From: Ancylomarina sp. 16SWW S1-10-2
GTDB taxonomy: Bacteria > Bacteroidota > Bacteroidia > Bacteroidales > Marinifilaceae
Length of the DNA stretch: 55,112 nt
Direction: 5' to 3'
Assembly: GCF_009669305.1 (NCBI RefSeq)
Contig: NZ_SADB01000025.1
Span: 1-55,112, forward strand
Shown one piece after another: positions 1 to 9,145 of the stretch. Numbering within the stretch: position 1 is the first letter of the stretch; every line of letters starts with the position of its first letter. A program made the translations under genes and the position numbers. The notes under the pieces were generated by a model, which saw only the letters and a list, made by a program, of their open reading frames with translations, ran no database searches and had not been told where the DNA came from.

Positions 1-1
1 T

Positions 2-95
2 ACCACCTCGCCCTACGGGCACTCCTCCTTAAAACAAAGGAGGAGAAAAAATTGATGGTTTTCTGAGGTACGAAGAAAATCAGACGGAGTGGTTT
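2..95. repeat. palindromic repeat element, copy A (upstream of DUF559 gene)
   Basis: The element begins ACCACCTC and ends GAGTGGTTT, so its ends are inverted repeats. It contains an inner hairpin of CTCCTCCTT (22-30) and AAGGAGGAG (37-45). Its right part, 54-96, matches 694-736 in copy B over 43 nt with two mismatches. It lies 50 nt upstream of the DUF559 gene. It may extend left of the window. Confidence 0.75.
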
Positions 96-145
96 ACAAT
101 CTCAAACAATATTTTATGTAAATTGTATAACTCAAATACATTAAC

Positions 146-523
146 ATGAAAAAGATTCACAACAAACCGAAGCTTATCGAATACAGAAAGAAACTAAGAA
201 GACGTTCTACTGCAGCTGAATCAACTCTGTGGAAAACAATCAAAAATAAACAAATCGAGAATCTCAAATTCCGGAGACAACATTCAATCGGAAATTACAT
301 TGCTGATTTCTATTGTCCTGAAATTAGATTAATCATAGAATTAGATGGTGCTTCACACGACAACTACCTGTCAGAAGAAAAGGATATTATTCGAGATAGA
401 ACTTTAGAAGAATACAATTGTACCATAATAAGATTTGAAAACCGATATGTTTATGAATTTCTTGAAGAAATAATTGAGGCAATTAAAACGCACAAAATAA
501 ATTATCTGAAGAAAGATAGCTGA
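146..523 (+). CDS. DUF559 domain-containing endonuclease-like protein
   Basis: This 125-residue protein has the layout of the DUF559 family, which belongs to the very-short-patch-repair (Vsr)/PD-(D/E)XK nuclease fold. A basic N-terminus (RKKLRRRSTAAESTLW) is followed by KFRRQHSIGNYIADFYCPE and then IIELDGASH. The acidic residues of ADFYCPE and ELDG and the His of DGASH fit a metal-dependent nuclease core (known for the fold, inferred here). The full family length is present, with no truncation. The gene stands alone, with palindromic repeat copy A upstream and copies B and C downstream, which suggests it belongs to the repeats, as RAYT transposases do to REP sequences. Its cellular role is unknown. 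Family assignment is firm; activity is not shown. Confidence 0.85.
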   Translation: MKKIHNKPKLIEYRKKLRRRSTAAESTLWKTIKNKQIENLKFRRQHSIGNYIADFYCPEIRLIIELDGASHDNYLSEEKDIIRDRTLEEYNCTIIRFENRYVYEFLEEIIEAIKTHKINYLKKDS

Positions 524-537
524 ATATAAATTTTCTG

Positions 538-735
538 ACCACCTCCCCCGCTTCCAATTCTTGGTCTCGGGTACTCCTCTTTTTATCCCGATGGTAATCA
601 GGAATGAGGAAAAAAATTAAACTTGTCTTTCATAACAACATACTACCGATTCTCAACTAACACAATTTCCCCGCCTTCTTTTAAGGAGGGGTGGATGGTT
701 TTCTGAGGTACGAGGAAAATCAGACGGGGTGGTTT
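538..735. repeat. palindromic repeat element, copy B (downstream of DUF559 gene)
   Basis: The element begins ACCACCTCCCCC and ends GGGGTGGTTT. Its left 42 nt (538-579) match copy C (785-826) with four mismatches, and its right 43 nt (694-736) match copy A with two mismatches. The middle, about 580-680, is unlike the other copies, so this could be one element carrying an insertion or two half-elements joined. Confidence 0.7.
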
Positions 736-784
736 AAATATTATTTATTTGCTGAATATTTTGAAGCAAAGAGAATTATCTAAA

Positions 785-860
785 ACCACCTCCCCCTCAT
801 CCAATTCTTGGACTCGAGTACTCCTCCTTGAATGTAAGGAGGAGAAAAATTGGATGGTTT
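785..860. repeat. palindromic repeat element, copy C
   Basis: This copy holds nested inverted repeats: CATCCAATT (798-806) with AATTGGATG (848-856), and inside them CTCCTCCTT (821-829) with AAGGAGGAG (836-844). The outer ACCACC has no GGTGGT partner here, so the right terminal module seen in copies A and B is missing. The remaining sequence to about 1180 is AT-rich and shows no gene or strong signal. Confidence 0.7.
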
Positions 861-1180
861 ATTAACACAAAAACGCCAAACACACTATAAGTATTAGCAT
901 ATATATTGTTTCTAACCTGTAGATAAGTTTAGACACATTAAAATAGATTATGCTAATTATTTAGTAAATTTGGAAGACTTAAAAAATAACACCATAAACC
1001 TGCACAACATAAGTCTTGAATGGGAATAGTTGACAGGTTTTATGAAAAAAAAATTAATTGGAAGTAACACTAAAGCTCTGTACATCAAATAGAAGATTTA
1101 ATACTATTTGAAAATGAAAATAAACGTCTTGATTTTAAACGTGAGTAATATAGAGAAGACAATATCTAAAAAAACACAAA

Positions 1181-2002
1181 ATGATTGGAGAAATTACATT
1201 TACTACACTCAAATTAATAATAGATTCAAATGAGTCTATTATTTCACATATAGAAGTATGTAAAAGAGATTTTGAATCAATTCCTTCATCTTTCTCACAA
1301 AATGAAAATAATACTTATTATAAGTTTAGAAAAACATTGACTAATGATTTTTTTGCTTTGTCTATTGAGTATGGTAAACCTAATCCACATCGAGATACAT
1401 TAGTTAATGTAAAAACAGATGTAGAGGATGAGAATAAAAGAACAGAGGATGAAGCAGAACTGAGTAAGCAATCTTTCTTGATGTATCACTTTGAAAGTAA
1501 GAGATTGTATTTATCTAATTCCAAGCAAATTAAATATTTATCAAATATATTAACTCAAAAAAGTGAAATAAATGGCAAATTTATTATCCAAAGGCTATAC
1601 AAAAATTTTAATGATTTTATTGCAATTTTGAAGAGTGTAGACAAAATTAGATTTTCAGGATTTAAAAACTTATTTAATCAAGATAGTAGAGAATTTAAGG
1701 CATTAGAAGATCTAACTGGAACCTCTTCTCCTGAAAGTTTTACTTTAGAAGCATCATATGACCCTGCTAATTTGAAATTATTCATGAGACGACTTAAAGA
1801 AGCTCATAGTTCTAATAAAATAGAAGAATTGATGATTTGTGGTATAGATGAAAATGGATTTGAATCTATATACAACGTAGAAACATTTTCAAGACAATTT
1901 AAAATAAGATGCTCTAAGAATAAAGAAGGTATTTTCACAAAAGAACAATTATATATTGAATTGATTAATAAAATTGAACAATTATGCGCGGAAGAGATTT
2001 AA
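1181..2002 (+). CDS. hypothetical soluble protein, first gene of a two-gene cassette
   Basis: I do not recognise this 273-residue protein. It has no signal peptide or membrane segment, is rich in Lys, Glu, Asn and Ser, and seems cytoplasmic. A charged stretch near residues 80-105 (DVEDENKRTEDEAELSKQ) may be a linker between two globular parts. Its last 19 nt overlap the start of the next gene in another frame, so the two are probably translationally coupled. The region is AT-rich and follows a repeat cluster, which fits recent acquisition. A soluble protein coupled to a small four-helix membrane protein resembles several phage-defence or toxin pairs, but that is inference from architecture only; no named family is claimed. 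Confidence 0.6.
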   Translation: MIGEITFTTLKLIIDSNESIISHIEVCKRDFESIPSSFSQNENNTYYKFRKTLTNDFFALSIEYGKPNPHRDTLVNVKTDVEDENKRTEDEAELSKQSFLMYHFESKRLYLSNSKQIKYLSNILTQKSEINGKFIIQRLYKNFNDFIAILKSVDKIRFSGFKNLFNQDSREFKALEDLTGTSSPESFTLEASYDPANLKLFMRRLKEAHSSNKIEELMICGIDENGFESIYNVETFSRQFKIRCSKNKEGIFTKEQLYIELINKIEQLCAEEI

Positions 2003-2424
2003 TAATCTTTACTATACTGTCACTGTTTGCACTTATCACAGGGTATAAATTGATAGGTAATGAATATACTGATTATGCTAGTCTTATTTCATTCCTTTCT
2101 ATTGTTTTCGGGTTTCAAATTACGTCTTTATCAATACTATATAACTCTAGACTTGTAAGTGTAATGTACGATGCTAAGGTGAAAAATTACAAAACAGAGT
2201 TACATAGATTAAAAGCATATTTCTCATTTTCACTATATCTATTAATAATTTCAATAGTCACGCTTCTAATAATCAATGATTGTTATGTAATAGAAGTTAA
2301 ACAACATAGATATAATCTATATAAAAGTTGGCTAGTACTACCTATTCTTGTAAATACATTTTATTGTTTTTCTAAAATAGCAAATCTATTGTTTAAGTAT
2401 TTCGTGATAAAAAGGAATGAATAA
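1984..2424 (+). CDS. hypothetical four-helix membrane protein, second gene of the cassette
   Basis: This 146-residue protein has four predicted hydrophobic segments, at about residues 5-23, 31-52, 76-97 and 111-135, with a basic loop (DAKVKNYKTELHRLK) between the second and third and a basic C-terminus (KRNE). By the positive-inside rule both the loop and the C-terminus should be cytoplasmic. The ATG at 1984 lies inside the end of the preceding gene, which argues for one transcript and coupled translation. No family is recognised. A membrane effector or anchor for the upstream protein is a reasonable guess, not a demonstration. Confidence 0.6.
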   Translation: MRGRDLIIFTILSLFALITGYKLIGNEYTDYASLISFLSIVFGFQITSLSILYNSRLVSVMYDAKVKNYKTELHRLKAYFSFSLYLLIISIVTLLIINDCYVIEVKQHRYNLYKSWLVLPILVNTFYCFSKIANLLFKYFVIKRNE

Positions 2425-2459
2425 CACTAAGCATAAAAAACTAATCCAATACCAAATCA

Positions 2460-2537
2460 ATGAAAAACGCACCAACAATCGTAGCATTAGCCATGCTATT
2501 TACCTTGTGTGTTTTAATGATTCATCACTTAAACTGA
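2460..2537 (+). CDS. possible small membrane peptide (25 aa)
   Basis: A short ORF begins MKNAPTIVALAMLFTLC and ends HHLN. It is a single hydrophobic segment with one Lys at the N-terminus. It sits 35 nt after the membrane protein gene on the same strand. No ribosome binding site is evident, which is common in Bacteroidota. An ORF this short could be chance, so it is listed only as a candidate. Confidence 0.2.
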   Translation: MKNAPTIVALAMLFTLCVLMIHHLN

Positions 2538-2695
2538 TTAAGAAGATTTAATATCACCTTTAAATACTTAATTGAAACTAAGCAAAATCTAATTGGTATG
2601 ATCTTCGATTTTAATAAAGCCAAATTTTTAGCTAAATTTAGATAGGTTGCATTTGTTATTTGAATCTATGCATTATTAAAAACACTCCGGCTAAA

Positions 2696-5041
2696 ATGAA
2701 AAAACACATTATAATTTTATTTTTATTTCTCTCTTTTAACAGTTTTACTCAAGTAAAAACTGAAATTACGGGCTACGTAAAAGACAAAACAGACTTACCT
2801 CTAATCGGAGCTTCGGTGTATCTCGAAAACACCACCAATGGTGCTACTACCGATGCAAATGGGTATTACAGCATCACGAATGTAACACCAAACACCTATA
2901 ATTTAGTCGTTAGTTATTTGGGCTACGATGGACAAACCCGCTATAATATTGAAGTAAAATCGGTAGGGAATCAATTGTACAATTTCATTCTTTTAGAACA
3001 AAATCAGAATCTATCCGAAATTGTTGTATCCAATAAAAATAAGGTAACAAGACCTCGAGAAACGCCACTTTCAACACAAACGCTTAGTGCTGTTGAAATT
3101 GCAACTTATCCAGGTGGAAATAACGATGTGGTACGTGTTGCTCAGTCTTTGCCAGGAATATCCCCTTCAACTGGCGGTTTTCGCAACGATTTAATTATTC
3201 GCGGAGGAGCTCCCAACGAGGCGGTATACTATCTAGATGGTGTTGAGATACCTAATATTAATCACTTTAGCACTCAAGGTAGTTCGGGAGGACCGGTCGG
3301 CATGTTAAATGTATCTTTTATCGATGATGTTAGTCTGGCCACATCAGCTTTTGGCAGTCAATACGATAATCCACTTTCGGGCGTATTACAATTTTCGCAA
3401 CGCGAGGGAAACAACCGAAAACACAACACTAACTTTCGTTTGAGTGCCAGCGAAGCCGCTATTACTCACGAAGGACCCCTTTTTAAAGGAAAAAATAAGG
3501 AAAGTAAAACGAGTTATATTATTTCTGCACGTCGATCGTATTTACAATTTTTGTTTAAAATGATTGGTTTACCCATTCGTCCCGATTATTGGGATTATCA
3601 GTACAAAATCACTCATAAAATAGATAAATACAATACTTTAAACCTTATCGGCTTAGGCTCTATTGACGAATTTGAAATTGATGCATCGGGAACTATTGAT
3701 GAGGATGAGCAGTCTACTTTAGACCAAACTCCTTTTATAGAGCAACGCACCAATACAATCGGACTAAGTTGGAAAAATCGTTTTAAAAACGGCAAAGGTT
3801 TCATGCAAACAACCATCAGCAATAATTTGTTAGTCAATGATTTTTCGAGATACAAAGACAATGAAAACCAGAAGGATTTGTACTTTAAAAATGACTCGCG
3901 TGAAATGGAAACCAAATTACGTTACAGTCTTACCTATTATACCAAAGATTGGAGATTAGTTGGTGGTTTTAATACGCAGAGAAGCGATTACAAAAATAAA
4001 ACCATCGATACAAATGAGGGATTTCAGTACAATACGAAAATCAATTTCATGAAGTATGGGCTGTTTGCTAACGCTACTAAATCGTTTTTCGATCAGAGAT
4101 TGGATTTTTCCTTTGGTTTTAGAACCGATGGTGATAGTTTTACACAAGGCAATGATTTGCTATCCACTTTTTCACCTCGTTTGGCTTTATCATACGAGTT
4201 TATCGACGATTGGAAGATAAAAGCAAGTGTTGGTCGTTATTTCAAATTACCCCCTTATACCATTTTAGGCTATAAAGAAAATGATGTATTTTTAAATAAG
4301 AATATTAATTATACCCAAAGCGATCATTATGTGCTTGGGATAGAACGAATCCTCGGGCCATCCTCAAACATAAGTGTTGAAGGATTTTACAAACGATACG
4401 AAGATTATCCTGTTTCAGTTCGAGATCAGGTTTCATTGGCAAATAAAGGAGCCGATTTTAATGTGTTGGGAAATGAAGAAGTCAAATCAGTAGGGAAAGG
4501 TCGTGCTTATGGTTTGGAATTTTTGTTCCAACAGAAATTGAGTCATCGCTTTTATGGTATCTTTTCATATACCTTTTTCTACAGTGAATTTACCGGTTTC
4601 GATAGGTCTAAATATCTTCCTTCAGTTTGGGATAGCCGCCATTTAATTTCTTTTACAGGAGGATACAAACTCAAGAAAAATTGGGAAGTAAGTGCTCGTT
4701 ATCGATTTGCAGGAGGCACTCCAATTGTTCCCGTAAATACAGAGGCAACTACCGCCCGTTACCCAGATATTGTTTTAGATTACAATCGACTTGGAGAAGA
4801 TAAATTGGGTGTTTTCAGTCAATTAGATGTCCGAATTGATAAAAAGTGGAATTTTAAAAAACTTTCGGTAGATCTGTTTTTCGAAATTCAAAACATACTC
4901 ATGCATAAATCACCAGAAACCCCTGAATACGTTATTCAACGAGATGATAAGGGAAACATAACAGAGCCTCGTAACCTAGTTCAGCTGGCAGAGGAAGATG
5001 GAAAATCAATTCCAACCATTGGTATTGTTATTGATTTTTGA
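2696..5041 (+). CDS. TonB-dependent outer-membrane receptor
   Basis: The start at 2696 is chosen over an in-frame ATG at 2660 because it gives a clean signal peptide (MKKHIIILFLFLSFNSFTQ); the product is 781 residues. After the signal comes a carboxypeptidase-regulatory-like domain (about residues 25-100, with GASVYLENTTNGATTDANGYY), then a plug domain (about 110-225, with NDLIIRGGAPNEAVYYLDGVE) and a 22-strand-type beta barrel to the C-terminus, which ends in Phe as usual for outer-membrane proteins. It is shorter than SusC proteins (about 1000 residues) and no SusD partner is adjacent, so it is more likely a siderophore, cofactor or small-molecule receptor. The substrate cannot be read from the sequence. 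It is monocistronic. Confidence 0.9.
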   Translation: MKKHIIILFLFLSFNSFTQVKTEITGYVKDKTDLPLIGASVYLENTTNGATTDANGYYSITNVTPNTYNLVVSYLGYDGQTRYNIEVKSVGNQLYNFILLEQNQNLSEIVVSNKNKVTRPRETPLSTQTLSAVEIATYPGGNNDVVRVAQSLPGISPSTGGFRNDLIIRGGAPNEAVYYLDGVEIPNINHFSTQGSSGGPVGMLNVSFIDDVSLATSAFGSQYDNPLSGVLQFSQREGNNRKHNTNFRLSASEAAITHEGPLFKGKNKESKTSYIISARRSYLQFLFKMIGLPIRPDYWDYQYKITHKIDKYNTLNLIGLGSIDEFEIDASGTIDEDEQSTLDQTPFIEQRTNTIGLSWKNRFKNGKGFMQTTISNNLLVNDFSRYKDNENQKDLYFKNDSREMETKLRYSLTYYTKDWRLVGGFNTQRSDYKNKTIDTNEGFQYNTKINFMKYGLFANATKSFFDQRLDFSFGFRTDGDSFTQGNDLLSTFSPRLALSYEFIDDWKIKASVGRYFKLPPYTILGYKENDVFLNKNINYTQSDHYVLGIERILGPSSNISVEGFYKRYEDYPVSVRDQVSLANKGADFNVLGNEEVKSVGKGRAYGLEFLFQQKLSHRFYGIFSYTFFYSEFTGFDRSKYLPSVWDSRHLISFTGGYKLKKNWEVSARYRFAGGTPIVPVNTEATTARYPDIVLDYNRLGEDKLGVFSQLDVRIDKKWNFKKLSVDLFFEIQNILMHKSPETPEYVIQRDDKGNITEPRNLVQLAEEDGKSIPTIGIVIDF

Positions 5042-5154
5042 TGGCAAACGCCTCTATTTTGTTAATCTAAGTTTTAGATTGTGTTGGAAAGTAACCGTAA
5101 CTTGATACAATTAATTTAATGGCTGATAATTGTAACCCTTTTAACCAAAATTAA

Positions 5155-5580
5155 ATGTCAAACCTAATTCATATTGTATATATAAGTATTTCCCATCGGG
5201 ACTTGTCAGAAAAGGAACTATCTGATTTTTTGCTTGACATTCGTGCGAAGAATAAAAAGCTAGATATTACGGGTTTATTGCTTTATAATGAAGGTAGTTT
5301 TATTCAAGTGATTGAAGGAGAAAAGGAGGCCATCCAAACGCTTTTTAAGCTTGTTAAAAATGACAAGCGTCATACTAATATTATTGAACTACTTACAGAA
5401 CCAATTGCAGAACGGTCATTCCCCGATTGGTCCATGGGTTTTAAAGTAATCAACAGTAAAGATTTGGAAAAAATCCCTGGTTTTTCAGGACTAATGAATG
5501 AAGAACTCGATTCGAAAGCATTACCCGGAATTGCCAAGCAGGTTGTAAAACTTTTGAATAGTTTTCGCCAGTATACCTAA
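5155..5580 (+). CDS. BLUF-domain blue-light sensor protein
   Basis: This 141-residue protein is a BLUF domain (sensor of blue light using FAD) with only a short C-terminal tail. The photochemical residues known for the family can be placed: the Tyr in IHIVYIS, the Asn in RAKNKKLDITG, the Gln in EGSFIQVIEG, and the Trp/Met pair in FPDWSMGF. It has no output domain, so like PixD-type short BLUF proteins it should act through a partner; neither neighbour is an obvious one. Because all key residues are present, flavin binding and light response are expected. Confidence 0.92.
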   Translation: MSNLIHIVYISISHRDLSEKELSDFLLDIRAKNKKLDITGLLLYNEGSFIQVIEGEKEAIQTLFKLVKNDKRHTNIIELLTEPIAERSFPDWSMGFKVINSKDLEKIPGFSGLMNEELDSKALPGIAKQVVKLLNSFRQYT

Positions 5581-5803
5581 TACAGTCTATGTTTTCTTAA
5601 TGAAATCAAACAATCAAATAAGGTCTTCAATTGTTTAGCAGATAACATCTTTATCCCTTTATGGAACACTGATTGTTTTCATGATTGTAGATTCATAACA
5701 ATTACAATCAGTAAACTAACTAAGATTTTATTTTATAGACACTATATTCATTTAATCCCAAAGCATAATGCTGAAGTAGATTGAAAAATTTAAGGTTTAG
5801 ATT

Positions 5804-5947
5804 TCAAAATGAAACCTCAGATTCTGTTTCTTTCTCCAATTCAATAGATAAATTCTTAATGGTATCATAAACATGCAGTAATAGTCCCAAAGTTCTTATT
5901 GCTTTACCAAACGCAACAAAAACAACATAAAAGAAACTTCTATATGC
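5804..5947 (-). pseudogene. possible C-terminal fragment of a decayed gene
   Basis: On the minus strand a 47-codon open stretch without a start codon reads into a natural stop. It contains RSFFYVVFVAFGKAIRTL and ends with an amphipathic, Glu-rich tail (SIELEKETESEVSF). Its composition looks protein-like, in contrast to the AT-rich flanks, and it is cut off by a stop at its 5' side. It may be the end of a lost membrane protein or transposase; the parent family is not recognised. The remainder of 5581-6241 shows nothing else apart from a spaced inverted repeat CTAGAT/ATCTAG near 6144-6177. Confidence 0.3.
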
Positions 5948-6241
5948 CTATGAATACCCTCCCATAATTATTATATTGGCCCATTACGTTTCGTAAAAGA
6001 TAAAAAAGACTGATATATGATACCATATCTTATTTAATCCAAAAACTATTGGAAATTTCCGAGAAAAAAAAATCAGAAAACAAGAGATTATTAAATGTTT
6101 AAGTTTAACCTTAGACGAAATAATCTGAGTATTTAAATATACCCCTAGATCATTCACAAAATAAATAATTTAAATCTAGGCGAGGCAATTTTAAAATAGA
6201 ATACTAATTAGCGATTCTCCAATCTTCTTTTAAAAAATTAC

Positions 6242-8326
6242 ATGAAAATAATCATGAAATACATATTTACCCTAATATATTTCTTAATTGGAATTACAAC
6301 AATAAATGCTCAAGACCAACAAATAATAGATTCTTTAAAAAAACATAATTTAAACGAATCTAATTTGGAAGTTGTTGTGGATAACGATAATGAAATTTCA
6401 TATTCATTTGGAGCAATTAGTATCGACAGTTCATTGTTTTACAGCAACAAAGCAATAAATCTTGCAGAAAAAATTAACTACAAATATGGATTGGCAATAG
6501 CACATTCATACACTGCTAGAGCAATGCTGGAAAAGGATATGTTCAAAAGAGCTATTGACCATTTTAATCAATCAATTAACCTATTTATTGATTTAGAAAA
6601 TTATCCAAACATTTTAGACGGCTACCGAGGCTTAGCTTATATTTATTCCTTTGGTTCTGCACAAATAAAGAGTTTAGATTATAATTTTAAGGCGCTTAAA
6701 ATTGCGGAACAATTACAAGACTCATCGAGCTTATCGACTATTTACAATAATATTGGAACTATCTACACAAATCTCGGAAATTACGATGCTGCCATCTTAA
6801 ATTATGGTAAAACTATTAGTATTGATGAAAAAAATGAGGATTACGTAGATCTGTCAATTACATACTCTAATGTTGGGATATTAAAACTAAAGAATCATAA
6901 ATTAGAAGAGGCTACACCTATTTACAATAAAATATTAAAGCTACTACCTAAAATAAAGAATCCACCCACCATAGAAAATCTATATCTTTCATTATCGAGC
7001 TACTACACCGAACGAAGTCAATTCGACTCTGCTAAATATTATATTGATCTTACAAATAAAACTCTTGAAAAGTATCCATATCAACATATTAAGGCAAAAT
7101 CTTTTCGTAGGGAGGCAGAAATGCTTTTTAAACAAGAAAAATACAAGGAGTCAATTAATTTCTTTGATGAATACCTACGCTTATCATCTCCAATTGGGGT
7201 AAACAAACTTTTTCCTGAAATCTACAAAAAGAAAGGTGAAGCTTATTCTCATTTGAAAATGTACCAAAAAGCATATCAATTTGCAGAATTGGCCAATAAT
7301 GCTACAGACACTTTACAGCATAAAAAAATCGCAAGTTTTTTGCGTGAATTTGAAGAAGAACAAAAGATAAAAGAAACCGAAAAACAAAACCTTGAACATA
7401 AACTTAAGGATCAAAAGTTGGAAAATGATAAAATTAGATTGAAATCTGAATTTACAATTGCAACTGCAATAATCGCATTTTTAATTTTAATCATTGTAGT
7501 CGTCTTTTATTATTTACATAGAATACGACAAAAAAATATAAAATTAAAAAGTCAGCATTATCTTATAAACTCGCAAAAATTAATGCTTGAAGAAAATATT
7601 CATAAGCTGACATTAAGCGAAAACGAACTTAAAAAGCTAAATAAAACAAAAGACAAACTATTTTCCATAATTGCACATGATCTTAGAAGTCCTTTTAATA
7701 GCATTTTGGGATTCTCAGATCTACTAATTAAAAATGTGGAAGAATTTGATGTTGAAGAAACTAAAGAATACTTAGGCATTATTAACTCATCAACTCAAAA
7801 CACACTTGTTTTACTTGAAAATTTATTGAATTGGGCAAAATCACAAAATGGACAAATTACTTTCAACCCCCAAAATATAACTTTATCATCTATACTTCAC
7901 GAAATTATAAAACTATCAAATTCTGCAGCTGTAGTTAAAAAAATATCATTAATTCAGAATGAACTAGAAGACATTAAAGTTTATGCCGATGAAGATATGT
8001 TGAAAACAGTTTTACGAAATATTATTTCCAACGCAATTAAATTCACAAATTCCGGCGGAAACATAAGCATTTCGGCAAAAAAAGAACAAAATCAAGTTGA
8101 AATTGCAATTTCAGACGATGGTGTTGGAATGAATGAAGAAACGATAAATAAATTATTTAGGATTGAAACAAATGAAACGACCATTGGAACTGCAAATGAA
8201 AAAGGTTCAGGTTTGGGCTTAATACTTTGTAAAGAACTTGTTGAGAAACAGGGTGGAAAAATTTGGGTTGAAAGCGAATTAGGCAAGGGTAGTATTTTTA
8301 AATTTATGTTGCCTTTAAATAAATAA
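6242..8326 (+). CDS. TPR-repeat sensor histidine kinase
   Basis: The 694-residue protein has a signal sequence (KYIFTLIYFLIGITTINAQ), a periplasmic region of tetratricopeptide repeats (about residues 60-380, for example TIYNNIGTIYTNLGNYDAA), a coiled coil, one membrane segment at about 404-427, a second coiled coil and a HisKA domain with the H-box IIAHDLRSPFNS (phosphorylated His at residue 479). A HATPase_c domain follows with N box (NIISNAIKF), G1 (SDDGVGM) and G2 (GSGLGL). Start could also be the ATG at 6254. There is no receiver domain and no response regulator gene beside it, so it is an orphan kinase. TPR sensor kinases of this kind are common in Bacteroidota; the signal is unknown. 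Confidence 0.9.
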   Translation: MKIIMKYIFTLIYFLIGITTINAQDQQIIDSLKKHNLNESNLEVVVDNDNEISYSFGAISIDSSLFYSNKAINLAEKINYKYGLAIAHSYTARAMLEKDMFKRAIDHFNQSINLFIDLENYPNILDGYRGLAYIYSFGSAQIKSLDYNFKALKIAEQLQDSSSLSTIYNNIGTIYTNLGNYDAAILNYGKTISIDEKNEDYVDLSITYSNVGILKLKNHKLEEATPIYNKILKLLPKIKNPPTIENLYLSLSSYYTERSQFDSAKYYIDLTNKTLEKYPYQHIKAKSFRREAEMLFKQEKYKESINFFDEYLRLSSPIGVNKLFPEIYKKKGEAYSHLKMYQKAYQFAELANNATDTLQHKKIASFLREFEEEQKIKETEKQNLEHKLKDQKLENDKIRLKSEFTIATAIIAFLILIIVVVFYYLHRIRQKNIKLKSQHYLINSQKLMLEENIHKLTLSENELKKLNKTKDKLFSIIAHDLRSPFNSILGFSDLLIKNVEEFDVEETKEYLGIINSSTQNTLVLLENLLNWAKSQNGQITFNPQNITLSSILHEIIKLSNSAAVVKKISLIQNELEDIKVYADEDMLKTVLRNIISNAIKFTNSGGNISISAKKEQNQVEIAISDDGVGMNEETINKLFRIETNETTIGTANEKGSGLGLILCKELVEKQGGKIWVESELGKGSIFKFMLPLNK

Positions 8327-8735
8327 CTTAAATTATGACTCTGTGTCGAATACAGTGTGTAGCTATTATATATTACTTATTGGTTAAATTTGAATAACCA
8401 CACTTGAAAAATGCGGTAGTAATCATGTTAGTCATCATTCATGAAAGAGATGAACTAATTAAAATTAATACACTTCGTGGGTTATTTTAAAAGTAAGCTA
8501 AAAAACCAATAGCATCATAAATATTTTTATTATAACTATCTAATATTTTGATATAAAAACAGTTAACTCTAGTATTAAAATGATGGTAATGTTTTTTTTG
8601 AGTTTATTAAGAGCTGGCATTTTTTTTAATGATTTTTGTTTAACGAAGGCTTTAGAAAGACTAGGAAGTTGAGAACTTGTTCGAAAATCACCTAGTCGCA
8701 CTTAAGTCTGAGGCAAATAAGAAAAACATTTAAAA

Positions 8736-8810
8736 AGTAGCCTTGAATTTCTTTGCTTCGTTTCTTGTTTCAAGACAAGAAATGATGTCGGGTTTGGGCA
8801 GAAAGCCCAA
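8736..8810. repeat. intergenic hairpin repeat of Bacteroidota type
   Basis: The sequence contains two successive hairpins: TTTCTTG (8761-8767) with CAAGAAA (8776-8782), and GGGC (8796-8799) with GCCC (8804-8807). It is preceded by TTGAATTTCTTTGCTTCG. Similar sequences recur between genes in many Bacteroidota (from memory). No coding content is seen in the rest of the 850-nt gap 8327-9176. Confidence 0.4.
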
Positions 8811-9145
8811 TTGCTAAAATCATTAAAAAAATTAGTAAAGACATATTACCCATATAAATCGACTTAGAACCTAAATTATAGAAACAACAAAACTGTTTAT
8901 GACAATTTGTTTATGATTATGAATACTTAACTATATTCACAGATTCAAAAAAGTATGTTTCGCCAAGTCTCGCAAGTATACGAAATAAACGATACCACAT
9001 CACCTATAAAGCTTAGGTATTATCAATATGAACAGGAGATTAACCAAAGCCATAATTTTCTATTGATATGACTTCTTTTAATAATCTTTTGCGAAAAAAG
9101 TTTAGAAAGGAAATAGAAGAAAAAGGATATTAACAATAAACTTAA

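Noticed and set aside
1-860. CRISPR array
   Set aside because: The repeats are few, unequal in spacing and palindromic over long modules; there are no regular unique spacers and no cas genes.
8580-8840. Inverted repeats TTTTTTTAATGATTTT/AAAATCATTAAAAAAA as ends of a mobile element
   Set aside because: The similarity is confined to low-complexity A/T sequence, and no transposase or target duplication is visible.
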